This document shows, piece by piece, positions 27,863 through 37,346 of a stretch of DNA of 64,000 nucleotides. The position numbers were made by a program, and so were the translations under genes. This DNA comes from Pseudomonas fluorescens (lineage in GTDB: Bacteria > Pseudomonadota > Gammaproteobacteria > Pseudomonadales > Pseudomonadaceae), in contig NZ_CP012831.1 of NCBI RefSeq assembly GCF_001307275.1, positions 3,030,501-3,094,500 on the forward strand, written 5' to 3'. Below the pieces are notes generated by a model, which saw only the letters and a program-made list of their open reading frames with translations, did not search any database and was not told where the DNA came from. Position 1 is the stretch's first letter, and the number at the start of each line of letters is the position of its first letter.

Positions 27863-30800
27863 ATGGGTGATCGGCACGACTACGTGGCCCTGGAATGGGT
27901 CAAGGGCGAGATTGCCGAAACGCTGAAGCAGGCCCATCTGGCCCTCAACCGCCTGGTGGACGATCCCCAGGCGTCGGACGCCCTCGGGCAATGCCTGGCC
28001 TGCATTCACCAGGTCCACGGCGGCCTGCAGATGGTCGAGTTCTACGGTGCGGCGTTGCTGGCCGAGGAGATGGAGCAACTGTGCGCCGCCCTGCAGGACA
28101 ACCGCGTCATCCATCGCGACGAAGCCATCAGTCTGTTGAGCCAGGCCCTGGGGCAGTTGCCGATCTACCTGGACCGCATACAAGGCGCTCGCCGTGACCT
28201 GCCGCTGGTGGTATTGCCCTTGATCAACGACCTGCGCAGTGCCCGGGGCGAGAGCCTGTTGTCGGAAACCAGCCTGTTCAGTCCCGAGTTGCCCGATATT
28301 GCGCCGCTCAGCGACGAAGCCTTGCAGCGCCTCGAACCCGCTGACCTGCCGAACACCTTGCGCAAATGGCGCCAGACCCTGCAAATGGCCCTGGTGGGCC
28401 TGCTGCGCGAACAGGATGACGCGACCCACCTCGGTTACCTGGCCAAGGTTTTCCAGCGCCTGGAAACGTTGTGTGCCGGGGCGCCGCTCAATGCCTTATG
28501 GCAGGTGGCCTCAGCGCTGGTCGAAGGCATGCGTGACGGACGCATCGCCAACAGCCCGGCGCTGCGCAGCCTGTTCAAGGAAGCCGACAAGGAACTCAAG
28601 CGCCTGCTGGACCAAGGCATGCCCGGCATCAATCAGCCGGCACCGCCCCACCTGCTCAAGAGCTTGTTGTTCTATATTGCCAAGGCCGAACATCCCAGCG
28701 GGCAGATGCAGATCATGAAAGAACGCTACTCACTGGACGACGCGCTGCCCGACAGCGCCATGGTCGACGAAGAACGCGCGCGCCTGGCCGGGCCCGACCG
28801 CGATGCCATGCGCTCGGTGCTCGCCGCGCTGTGCGAGGAGTTGGTACGGGTCAAGGAGCGCCTGGACCTGTTCGTGCGCAGCGATCGCCAGCACGCCTCG
28901 GAACTGGACAGCCTGCTGGCGCCGTTGCGGCAGATCGCCGACACCTTGGCGGTGCTGGGTTTCGGCCAGCCGCGCAAGGTCATCATCGATCAGCTGGCGG
29001 TGGTGCTGAGCCTCGCCCAGGGCCAGCGCGAGCCGGATGACGCGACCCTCATGGACGTTGCCGGGGCCTTGCTCTATGTCGAGGCGACCCTGGCCGGCAT
29101 GGTCGGCACCGTCGAGCCCGAGAGCCGCGAAGACACGCACCTGCCCACCACCGACCTGACCCAGATCCACCAGATCGTCATCAAGGAAACCCACACCTGC
29201 CTGCAACAGGCCAAGGATATGATCGTCGACTACATCGACGCGGACTGGAACAGCGAGCAGTTGCAACCGTTGCCGGCGCTGCTGACCCAGGTGCGCGGTG
29301 CGCTGGCGATGATCCCCCTGAGCCGTGCCGCCAGCCTGGTGGAGTCCTGCAATGCGTTCATCCGCGACCATCTGTTGCTGGAGCAGGCCCAGCCGGGCTG
29401 GGAAGAACTCGACCATTTGGCCGACGTGATCACCGGTCTCGAATACTACCTGGAGCGCTTGAGCGAGGACCCGGAAACCCCTGGCGAGCCCTTGCTCGAT
29501 GGGGTCGAACGGAGCCTGGCCGCGCTCGGTTATTACCCTGATGAAGCGCGGGTGCCGGTGCTTGACGATGTGTTGAGTCCCAACGAAGCCCAGGTCATGC
29601 AGGACCTGCAGGAGCTGGATGACCCGCAGACGGTGCAGTCCTTGGCACAGGTGCTGGCCAGCCCGGTCTCGGCGGTCAATCCGCCGGCCAGGAGCACCCC
29701 AGGCAGCCTGTTGCCCCCACCACTGGATGAGAGCCCGGTGGACGACGAGTTGCGCGAGGTCTTCCTCGAGGAAACTGCCGAGGTGCTCGACGTTCTGCGC
29801 GAATACTTGCCGCGCTGGAGTGCACATCCCGACGACCACGGCGCCCTGAGCGAACTGCGCCGGGCCTTTCACACCCTCAAGGGCAGTGGTCGGATGGTGC
29901 GGGCGCTGGTGCTGGGTGAACTGGCCTGGGCTGTGGAAAACCTGCTCAACCGGGTGCTGGAGCGCAGCGTCGAGCCGCAGGCGTCGGCCCGCCAGTTGAT
30001 CGAAGACACGGTGCAGTTGTTGCCGGCCCTGGTGGCCGAATTCGCGGCCAATCGGCAACGCCAGCGCGATGACGTCGACCGCCTGGCCGCTCGCGCCCAT
30101 GCCCTGGCCAAGGGCGGCGATGAAGACGACGAAGACGACGAGCAGGACGTGGCCGCTCTCGATCCGCTGTTGTTGAAGATCTTCGACAACGAAGCCCAGG
30201 GCCACCTCGCCAGCCTCAATCGTTTTCTCGACCAGGCGGCCGACCACCTGCCGTTGCAGGCCAGCGATGAATTGCAGCGGGCCTTGCACACCCTCAAGGG
30301 CAGCGCTTCGATGGCCGGCGTGCTACCCATCGCCGAGTTGGCCGGTGCGATGGATGAGCTGGCCCGGGAGTACCGGGCGCACCTGATTGCCCTCGACCTG
30401 GATGAGGTGGAATTGCTGCTGGAGGCCGAAGGGTTGCTGCGCCGCGGCCTGCGCCAGTTGCACAGCGAGCCGCTGGCGCCGATCCCCGACGCCGAGGACC
30501 TGATCCAGCGTGCCCAGGCCCTGCTGGCCGAGCGTCTGCACGCCGCCAACAGTGCGCCGGACAAAGCACTACGGACCAAGCGCGATCCACAACTGATCAA
30601 CAACTTCCTCGCCCAGGGCATGGACATCCTGCTGGACGCCGAAAGCCTCTTGCAGCGCTGGCAGCAGCACCCCGGTGAAGGCCAGGAACTGAGTGCGCTG
30701 CTGGATGAGCTGACCACCCTCGGCGAAGGCGCGCACCTGGCCGATCTGCACCCGGTGGACGAACTCTGCGAAGCCTTGCTGGACCTCTACGGCGCGGTGG

Positions 30801-33799
30801 AAGAAAGCAGCCTGGCGGTCAGCGATGAATTTTTCCGGCAGGCGCAGCTCGCCCATGAAGCGCTGATCGACATGCTCGATCAACTGGCGGCCGGGCAGCA
30901 CGTGCGTCCGCAGCCGGAGCGGGTAGCGGCCCTGCGTCGCCTGCTTCAGGAGAGCCTCGACCCGTCGGCCACTGGCCTGATCCGCAGCGACGGCAGCCGC
31001 ACGCTGAGTATCCGCGAACTGGGCCACGCGACGGCGGAAATGGAACGCGACGCGCCCGCCGAAACCTCGGTGGAAGATGACCTCGCATCGATTTTCCTCG
31101 AAGAGGCCCAGGACATCCTCGAAAGTGCCGCCCAGGCCTTGCAACGCTGGTTGGCCGATCCGGATAACGGTGCGCCGCTGTCCTCGCTGCAACGTGACTT
31201 GCACACCCTCAAGGGCGGCGCGCGGATGGCCGACATCCGGCCGGTGAGCGACCTGGCCCAGGAGCTGGAAAACCTTTACGAAGGGCTGGTGGACCGGCGC
31301 TACAGCTACAGCGAGGAACTGGCGCAACTGCTCGGCAGCAGCCACGAACGCCTCGACCTGTTGCTCGGGCAGTTGCAACAGGGCCAACCGTTGGGCGATC
31401 CCGTTGCACTGATCGACTCTATCCGAAGGTTCCGCCAGGACAAGCCGAACGCCATCGAGACGAGCGCAGCGGCCCAGGCCGACGGTGCCGGCCATGATCC
31501 CGAGTTGCTGGAAATCTTCCTTGAAGAAGGTTTCGACATTCTCGACAGCTCAGGCGCGGCGTTGCTGCGCTGGCAGGAAGAACCGTCGAATCGCCAGGCC
31601 GTGGAGACCCTGCTGCGGGATTTGCACACCCTCAAGGGCGGTGCGCGGATGGTGGAAATCGTCCCTATCGGCGATTTGGCCCACGAGCTGGAAAACCTCT
31701 ATGAAGGCCTGTCGGCGGGCCTGCTCCAGCCGACCCCGGCGCTGTTCGCCTTGCTGCAAAGCAGTCATGACCGACTGGCGCAGATGCTCGATGCGGTGCG
31801 CGCCGGCCATCCGTGTCCGCTGGCCGATCGGCTGATCGCGCAGATCCAGGCGGTGAATCATCCCCAGGCAAGTGCGGTGGCCCAGGCTGCCCCGGCGCCG
31901 GAGCCGATCACGCCCCCCATCGCAAGTCCGCCCGCGGCGCCCGCCAGACAAGACCCCAGTGCCGCGGGCGACGGTGCGGACATGGTCAAGGTCTCCGCCG
32001 AGCTGCTCGACGACCTGGTGAACCTGGCGGGGGAAACCTCGATTTTCCGTGGGCGCATCGAACAGCAGGTCAACGACGCACACGTGGCCCTGGGCGAAAT
32101 GGAAACCACCATCGAGCGCATGCGCGACCAGTTGCGGCGCCTGGATACCGAAACCCAGGGGCGGATTCTCAGTCGTCAACAGGTGGAGGCCGAGCGCCTG
32201 GGCTACGAAGAGTTCGACCCGCTGGAGATGGATCGGCATTCCCAGTTGCAGCAACTGTCCCGGGCGCTGTTCGAGTCTGCCTCGGACTTGCTCGAACTCA
32301 AGGAAACCCTGGATCGCAGCAATCACGATGCCGAACTCCTGCTGCAACAGCAGGGGCGGATCAATACCGAGCTCCAGGAAGGCCTGATGCGCACGCGCAT
32401 GGTGCCGTTCGAGCGCATGCTGCCGCGGCTCAAGCGCATCGTCCGGCAAGTGGCGCAGGAACTGGGCAAGGACGTGGAATTCGTGGTGGGCAATGCCGAC
32501 GGCGAGATGGACCGTAACGTCCTGGAGCGTATGGCCGCGCCCCTGGAACACATGCTGCGCAACGCCGTCGACCACGGCCTGGAACCGGCCGACGTGCGCC
32601 TCGCCGCTGGCAAGCCGGCGCGAGGGCGCATCAGCCTCGACCTGTCGCGGGAAGGCGGCGACATCATTTTCGACATCCGCGACGACGGTGCCGGCGTGCC
32701 GCTGGAGGCGGTGCGGAGCAAGGCGATCAAGCGTGGCCTGCTGGCGCCGGACAGCGATATCAGCGACCGCGACGTGCTGCAGTTCATCCTGCAGCCGGGG
32801 TTTTCCACAGCGGAAAAAATCACCCAGATCTCCGGGCGTGGCGTGGGCATGGACGTGGTCCACGAAGAGGTGCGGCAGTTGGGCGGCAGCATGACCATCG
32901 ATTCCACGCCGGGGCAGGGCGTGCATTTCCGCATTCGCCTGCCGTTTACCGTGGCGGTGAACCGGGCGTTGATGGTGCATTGTCACGAAGACCAGTACGC
33001 GATCCCGTTGAACGCCATCGAAAGCATTGTCCGGGTGTTGCCGGCCGAACTGGACGGCCATTACCAACTCGACCCGCCGACCTACACCTACGCCGGGCAA
33101 CGCTATGAACTGTGCTACCTGGGCGAGCTGCTGAAAACCGGCGCCCGGCCGAAGCTGCTGGGCCAGAGCCAGCCGTTGCCGGTGCTGCTGGTGCAGTGCA
33201 ACGAGCGGCATGTGGCCGTGCAGGTGGACGCTATCGCCGGGACCCGGGAGATCGTGGTCAAGAGCCTTGGCCCGCAGTTCTCGGCGGTGCAGGGTCTGTC
33301 CGGGGCGACGATCCTGGGGGATGGCCGAGTGGTGCTGATTCTCGACCTGCTGGCGCCGATCCGCGCCTTGCCCCATCAAGTCCCGCGCCGCCAGGTGCCG
33401 GCGGAAGGCGAGGGCGAACCGCAACGGCCACTGCTGGTGCTGGTGGTGGACGACTCGGTGACGGTGCGCAAGGTCACCAGCCGCCTGCTGGAGCGCCATG
33501 GCATGCACGTCCTGACCGCCAAGGACGGCGTGGATGCCATGGCGCTGCTGTCCGAGCACGCGCCTGACCTGATGCTGCTGGACATCGAGATGCCGCGCAT
33601 GGACGGCTTCGAAGTGGCCACGCAAGTGCGCAACGACCCACGCCTGGCGCACCTGCCGATCATCATGATCACCTCCCGCACGGGCCAGAAACACCGCGAC
33701 CGCGCCATGGCCATCGGTGTCAACGACTACCTGGGCAAGCCGTACCAGGAATCGGTGCTGCTCGACAGCATCGCCTACTGGAGCAGAACCCATGCATGA
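27863..33799 (+). CDS. chpA: Hybrid chemotaxis histidine kinase ChpA
   Basis: A 1978-residue CheA-type kinase. I use ATG 27863 (MGDRHDYVALEWVKGEIAET) with TGGAG upstream. Four canonical HPt phospho-histidines in HTLKG motifs lie at residues about 670, 809, 1114 and 1255. A weaker HQVHGG site sits near the N-terminus. The dimer/HATPase part follows, with the N box HMLRNAVDHGLE at about 1563 and the G boxes DDGAGV and GRGVGMDVV. A CheW-like domain and a C-terminal receiver come last (VVDDSVTVRKV at about 1863, phospho-Asp in LLDIEMPRMDG at about 1907). From memory the PAO1 protein is about 2470 residues, so this one seems about 500 shorter. The stop overlaps chpC by 8 bases. Confidence 0.96.
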   Translation: MGDRHDYVALEWVKGEIAETLKQAHLALNRLVDDPQASDALGQCLACIHQVHGGLQMVEFYGAALLAEEMEQLCAALQDNRVIHRDEAISLLSQALGQLPIYLDRIQGARRDLPLVVLPLINDLRSARGESLLSETSLFSPELPDIAPLSDEALQRLEPADLPNTLRKWRQTLQMALVGLLREQDDATHLGYLAKVFQRLETLCAGAPLNALWQVASALVEGMRDGRIANSPALRSLFKEADKELKRLLDQGMPGINQPAPPHLLKSLLFYIAKAEHPSGQMQIMKERYSLDDALPDSAMVDEERARLAGPDRDAMRSVLAALCEELVRVKERLDLFVRSDRQHASELDSLLAPLRQIADTLAVLGFGQPRKVIIDQLAVVLSLAQGQREPDDATLMDVAGALLYVEATLAGMVGTVEPESREDTHLPTTDLTQIHQIVIKETHTCLQQAKDMIVDYIDADWNSEQLQPLPALLTQVRGALAMIPLSRAASLVESCNAFIRDHLLLEQAQPGWEELDHLADVITGLEYYLERLSEDPETPGEPLLDGVERSLAALGYYPDEARVPVLDDVLSPNEAQVMQDLQELDDPQTVQSLAQVLASPVSAVNPPARSTPGSLLPPPLDESPVDDELREVFLEETAEVLDVLREYLPRWSAHPDDHGALSELRRAFHTLKGSGRMVRALVLGELAWAVENLLNRVLERSVEPQASARQLIEDTVQLLPALVAEFAANRQRQRDDVDRLAARAHALAKGGDEDDEDDEQDVAALDPLLLKIFDNEAQGHLASLNRFLDQAADHLPLQASDELQRALHTLKGSASMAGVLPIAELAGAMDELAREYRAHLIALDLDEVELLLEAEGLLRRGLRQLHSEPLAPIPDAEDLIQRAQALLAERLHAANSAPDKALRTKRDPQLINNFLAQGMDILLDAESLLQRWQQHPGEGQELSALLDELTTLGEGAHLADLHPVDELCEALLDLYGAVEESSLAVSDEFFRQAQLAHEALIDMLDQLAAGQHVRPQPERVAALRRLLQESLDPSATGLIRSDGSRTLSIRELGHATAEMERDAPAETSVEDDLASIFLEEAQDILESAAQALQRWLADPDNGAPLSSLQRDLHTLKGGARMADIRPVSDLAQELENLYEGLVDRRYSYSEELAQLLGSSHERLDLLLGQLQQGQPLGDPVALIDSIRRFRQDKPNAIETSAAAQADGAGHDPELLEIFLEEGFDILDSSGAALLRWQEEPSNRQAVETLLRDLHTLKGGARMVEIVPIGDLAHELENLYEGLSAGLLQPTPALFALLQSSHDRLAQMLDAVRAGHPCPLADRLIAQIQAVNHPQASAVAQAAPAPEPITPPIASPPAAPARQDPSAAGDGADMVKVSAELLDDLVNLAGETSIFRGRIEQQVNDAHVALGEMETTIERMRDQLRRLDTETQGRILSRQQVEAERLGYEEFDPLEMDRHSQLQQLSRALFESASDLLELKETLDRSNHDAELLLQQQGRINTELQEGLMRTRMVPFERMLPRLKRIVRQVAQELGKDVEFVVGNADGEMDRNVLERMAAPLEHMLRNAVDHGLEPADVRLAAGKPARGRISLDLSREGGDIIFDIRDDGAGVPLEAVRSKAIKRGLLAPDSDISDRDVLQFILQPGFSTAEKITQISGRGVGMDVVHEEVRQLGGSMTIDSTPGQGVHFRIRLPFTVAVNRALMVHCHEDQYAIPLNAIESIVRVLPAELDGHYQLDPPTYTYAGQRYELCYLGELLKTGARPKLLGQSQPLPVLLVQCNERHVAVQVDAIAGTREIVVKSLGPQFSAVQGLSGATILGDGRVVLILDLLAPIRALPHQVPRRQVPAEGEGEPQRPLLVLVVDDSVTVRKVTSRLLERHGMHVLTAKDGVDAMALLSEHAPDLMLLDIEMPRMDGFEVATQVRNDPRLAHLPIIMITSRTGQKHRDRAMAIGVNDYLGKPYQESVLLDSIAYWSRTHA

Positions 33800-34271
33800 C
33801 CTGCATCACTCACGCGCCAGCCACCTCACCGGCCTGCTGCTGCCCCTGGCCGACCGCCACCTGATCCTGCCCAACGTGGCGGTGGCCGAACTGATCGACT
33901 ACCAGAGCAGTGCCTTCGATATGGACACCCCGCCGTGGTTCCTGGGGTGGGTGAGCTGGCGCGAACGGCAAATCCCGCTGCTGAGCTTCGAATCGGCCTG
34001 CGGCCAGAAAACCGTGATCGGCGAGCGAGCACGCATCGTCATCCTCAACGCCCTGGGCGGCCGGCCGGAGCTGCGCTTCATCGCATTGCTGGTGCAAGGC
34101 ATTCCCCGCTCCTGCAAGCTCGACAGTCAGTTGAGCTATGTCGACGTGCCGCTGTGCGGGCTGGAGCAGGCGGCGGTACAGGTGGGGGAACATGTGGCGA
34201 AAGTGCCGGATTTGTTGGCGTTGGAGGAGTTGGTGGTGGCGGCCGGGTTGGTTCAGCAGCACAAATCCTGA
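33792..34271 (+). CDS. chpC: CheW-like protein ChpC
   Basis: A 159-residue CheW-domain protein at the end of the Pil-Chp operon. The start is ATG 33792, overlapping chpA. Family features include LLPLADRHLILPNVAVAEL, GWVSWRERQIPLLSFE and RIVILNALGG. In PAO1 chpB (a CheB-like methylesterase) lies between chpA and chpC; here chpC is directly coupled to chpA. ChpC is thought to link extra receptors to the kinase. Confidence 0.92.
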   Translation: MHDLHHSRASHLTGLLLPLADRHLILPNVAVAELIDYQSSAFDMDTPPWFLGWVSWRERQIPLLSFESACGQKTVIGERARIVILNALGGRPELRFIALLVQGIPRSCKLDSQLSYVDVPLCGLEQAAVQVGEHVAKVPDLLALEELVVAAGLVQQHKS

Positions 34272-34288
34272 AGCCTATGCAGGGCCCA

Positions 34289-34377
34289 TGTGGGAGCGAG
34301 CTTGCTCGCGATAGCGGAGTGTCAGCCGGCTCAGCGTTGACTGATCCGCCGTCATCGCGAGCAAGCTCGCTCCCACA
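34289..34377. repeat. REPIN (convergent REP pair)
   Basis: A forward REP at 34289-34312 and an inverted REP at 34354-34377, marking the border between the pil-chp and malonate clusters. Confidence 0.93.
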
Positions 34378-34500
34378 GGGGACTGGGTCCGTTTTTCCCA
34401 CCATTACTCCAACCGTAACGATCCGCCGCTGAGCTTGATTGATGCCCTCGCCACAACACTCCTAAGGTAGCCCCCACGACAGCGAACCCGTGGAGTGGTC

Positions 34501-36171
34501 ATGACAACAACAATATCCCCCGACTCGCGCTGGACGCGGCGGCGCAGCGAAAAGCAGCGGCGTCTCGGGCTGGTGAAGGGGCTTGCCGACGGTGTGGTGT
34601 TGCCCACCGACAAGATCGTCGCGGCGCTGGAGGCGTTGATCCTGCCCGGCGACCGTGTGGTGCTGGAGGGTAACAACCAGAAGCAGGCGGACTTCCTCTC
34701 GCGCTCCCTGGCCAAGGCTGACCCGAGCAAGCTGAATGATTTGCACATGATCATGCCCAGCGTCGGCCGTTCCGAGCACCTGGACCTGTTCGAGCGCGGC
34801 ATTGCCCGCAAGCTCGATTTCTCCTTCGCCGGCACCCAGAGCCTGCGCATCAGCCAGTTGCTGGAAGATGGCCTGCTGGAAATCGGTGCGATCCACACCT
34901 ACATCGAACTCTATGCCCGGCTGGTGGTGGACCTGATTCCCAACGTGGTGCTCTCGGCCGGTTTCATGGCCGACCGCGCCGGCAATATCTATACCGGCCC
35001 GAGCACCGAAGACACCCCGGCGCTGATCGAGCCGGCGGCTTTCAGCGACGGGATTGTCATTGTCCAGGTCAACCAGTTGGTGGATGACGTCAGCGACCTG
35101 CCGCGAGTGGACATTCCGGCGTCCTGGGTGGACTTCGTGGTGGTGGCCGACAAGCCGTTCTACATCGAGCCGCTGTTCACCCGCGACCCGCGCCACATCA
35201 AGCCTGTGCATGTGTTGATGGCGATGATGGCGATCCGCGGGATCTACGAAAAACACAACGTCCAGTCCCTCAATCACGGCATCGGTTTCAACACCGCCGC
35301 CATCGAATTGATCCTGCCGACCTACGGCGAATCCCTCGGTTTGAAGGGCAAGATCTGCCGCAACTGGACCCTCAATCCCCACCCAACCCTGATCCCGGCC
35401 ATCGAAAGCGGCTGGGTCGAAAGCGTGCATTGCTTCGGCACCGAGTTGGGCATGGAAAACTACATCGCCGCTCGCCCCGACGTGTTCTTCACCGGCCACG
35501 ACGGCTCCCTGCGTTCCAATCGCATGGTTTGCCAACTGGCCGGGCAGTACGCGGTGGACCTGTTCATCGGCGCCACCCTGCAAGTGGACGGCGACGGCCA
35601 TTCCTCCACCGTGACCCGCGGCCGCTTGGCCGGCTTCGGTGGTGCGCCGAACATGGGCCACGACCCCCGCGGTCGCCGTCATGGCACGCCGGCCTGGCTC
35701 GACATGCGCCATGGCGATGGCGAGGCGCCGTTGCTCGAACGCGGCAAGAAGCTGGTGGTGCAGATGGTCGAGACGTTCCAGGAGGGCGGCAAACCGACCT
35801 TCGTCGAGACCCTCGATGCGGTGGACGTGGCGAAGAAAGCCGGCATGCCCCTGGCGCCGATCATGATCTACGGCGACGACGTCACCCACCTGCTGACCGA
35901 AGAGGGCATCGCCTACCTGTACAAGGCTCGTTCCTTGGAAGAACGCCAGGCGATGATCGCCGCCGTGGCCGGGGTCACCGCCATCGGTTTGCGCCATGAT
36001 CCGAAAGACACCGCGCGCATGCGCCGCGAAGGGCTGATCGCCTTGCCCGAAGACCTCGGCATCCGTCGCACCAACGCCACCCGCGAGTTGCTCGCGGCCA
36101 AGAGCGTGGCCGATCTGGTGGAGTGGTCCGGTGGCCTCTACAACCCACCTGCCAAGTTCAGGAGCTGGTAA
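34501..36171 (+). CDS. mdcA: Malonate decarboxylase subunit alpha MdcA
   Basis: The acetyl-S-ACP:malonate ACP transferase of biotin-independent malonate decarboxylase. It exchanges acetate on the carrier for malonate. It is 556 residues from ATG 34501, with GGAG just upstream. A CoA-transferase-like fold is recognisable from GLVKGLADGVVLPTDKIV, AGFMADRAGNIYTGPSTEDT and the late GRRHGTPAWLDMRHGDGEAP. First gene of mdcABCDEGH-madLM; mdcB begins on the very next base after its stop. The codons just after the start form an A-rich CA motif (see the separate entry). Confidence 0.96.
   Translation: MTTTISPDSRWTRRRSEKQRRLGLVKGLADGVVLPTDKIVAALEALILPGDRVVLEGNNQKQADFLSRSLAKADPSKLNDLHMIMPSVGRSEHLDLFERGIARKLDFSFAGTQSLRISQLLEDGLLEIGAIHTYIELYARLVVDLIPNVVLSAGFMADRAGNIYTGPSTEDTPALIEPAAFSDGIVIVQVNQLVDDVSDLPRVDIPASWVDFVVVADKPFYIEPLFTRDPRHIKPVHVLMAMMAIRGIYEKHNVQSLNHGIGFNTAAIELILPTYGESLGLKGKICRNWTLNPHPTLIPAIESGWVESVHCFGTELGMENYIAARPDVFFTGHDGSLRSNRMVCQLAGQYAVDLFIGATLQVDGDGHSSTVTRGRLAGFGGAPNMGHDPRGRRHGTPAWLDMRHGDGEAPLLERGKKLVVQMVETFQEGGKPTFVETLDAVDVAKKAGMPLAPIMIYGDDVTHLLTEEGIAYLYKARSLEERQAMIAAVAGVTAIGLRHDPKDTARMRREGLIALPEDLGIRRTNATRELLAAKSVADLVEWSGGLYNPPAKFRSW
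34506..34513 (+). promoter_or_regulatory. Putative Hfq/Crc CA motif at the mdcA start
   Basis: AACAACAA lies at codons 2-5 of mdcA (ATGACAACAACAATA). It fits the AANAANAA motif through which Hfq with Crc blocks translation of catabolic genes in Pseudomonas. The position over the start is typical of real targets; function is inferred. Confidence 0.6.
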
Positions 36172-37047
36172 ATGCACGCCTTCAACCTGCAACCGAAAAA
36201 ACTGTCCTTGGCCGAACGTCTGGCGGACATGGCAGTGGATGCGCTGATCGACGAAGCCGACCTGTCACCTAAACCGGCCTTGGTGGACCGTCGCGGCAAT
36301 GGCGCCCACACCGACCTGCACCTGGGCCTGATGCATGCTTCGGCGCTGTCGCTGTGGCCGGCGTTCAAGGAAATGGCCGAGGCCGCCCTGGAATGCGGCG
36401 AAATCGGCCTGCCGTTGCGCGAAGCCCTGGGGCGGATCGGCCGTGAGGGGGAAGCGGCGATGCTTGCCACCACGGGCGGGGTAAACACCCATCGTGGCGC
36501 GATCTGGGCCTTGGGCCTGTTGGTCGCTGCAGCGGCGCTGGAACCTGAATCCAGTGTCGCCAGCGCCGTTACTTTGCGCGCCGCCCGCCTGGCCTTGCTC
36601 AACGACCGTTATGCGCCTCGCCCCTTGAGCCATGGCGCCCAGGTCGCCCAGCGCTACGGCGTGCGCGGTGCCCGGGAAGAAGCGCAACTGGCGTTTCCGG
36701 CGGTGACTGGCCTGGGCCTGCCGCAACTCAAGCGCAGCCGCGCGGCAGGGGCGGGCGAGCAGAACGCCCGGCTCGATGCCTTGCTGGCGATCATGACCAC
36801 CCTGGCCGACACCTGCGTGCTCTACCGCGCTGGCGAGCCGGGTTTGCAGGCCATGCAACAAGGCGCCAGAGCGGTGCTCGATGCCGGTGGCAGTGCGAGC
36901 CTGGGCGGTCGGCGCCAATTGCACGCGCTGGACCAACAACTGATTGCCTTGAACGCCTCGCCCGGCGGCGCTGCCGACCTGCTCGCCGCCTGCCTGTTCC
37001 TCGATCGTATCGAGCGTGGCGATGGCCTCTTCCCTGGAGTGTGCTGA
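36172..37047 (+). CDS. mdcB: Triphosphoribosyl-dephospho-CoA synthase MdcB
   Basis: A CitG-type enzyme making 2'-(5''-triphosphoribosyl)-3'-dephospho-CoA, the precursor of the carrier protein's prosthetic group. The 291-residue protein has the family segments [54 protein letters not shown] and the final [16 protein letters not shown]. It starts directly after mdcA, and its TGA overlaps the mdcC ATG by one base. Confidence 0.95.
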   Translation: MHAFNLQPKKLSLAERLADMAVDALIDEADLSPKPALVDRRGNGAHTDLHLGLMHASALSLWPAFKEMAEAALECGEIGLPLREALGRIGREGEAAMLATTGGVNTHRGAIWALGLLVAAAALEPESSVASAVTLRAARLALLNDRYAPRPLSHGAQVAQRYGVRGAREEAQLAFPAVTGLGLPQLKRSRAAGAGEQNARLDALLAIMTTLADTCVLYRAGEPGLQAMQQGARAVLDAGGSASLGGRRQLHALDQQLIALNASPGGAADLLAACLFLDRIERGDGLFPGVC

Positions 37048-37346
37048 TGGAAACCCTATCCTTTGAATTCCCCGCCGGGCAGCCGCCACGGGGCCGGGCG
37101 CTGGTGGGCTGCGTCGGCTCGGGCGACCTGGAAGTGCTGATCGAACCTGGCCTGGCGGGCAAGCTGACCATCCAGGTGCAGACCTCGGTCAATGGCAGCG
37201 AGCAACGCTGGCAACATCTGTTCGCCCGCATGTTCGACGGCCAGACGCCACCGGCCCTGTCCATCGACATCCATGATTTCGGCGCCACCCCTGGCGTGGT
37301 GCGTCTGCGCCTGGAGCAAGGTTTCGAGGAGATCGGCCATGACTGA
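37047..37346 (+). CDS. mdcC: Malonate decarboxylase acyl carrier protein MdcC (delta subunit)
   Basis: A 99-residue carrier to which phosphoribosyl-dephospho-CoA is attached. The modified serine is Ser25 in GCVGSGDLEVL, the same position as in the Klebsiella protein. I start at ATG 37047 ([14 protein letters not shown]). It overlaps mdcD by 8 bases. Confidence 0.95.
   Translation: METLSFEFPAGQPPRGRALVGCVGSGDLEVLIEPGLAGKLTIQVQTSVNGSEQRWQHLFARMFDGQTPPALSIDIHDFGATPGVVRLRLEQGFEEIGHD

Noticed and set aside
31550..33793. 747-residue minus-strand open frame opposite chpA
   Set aside because: Composition is His/Gln/Arg-rich as expected for antisense of CheA-type sequence, and no family motif is seen.
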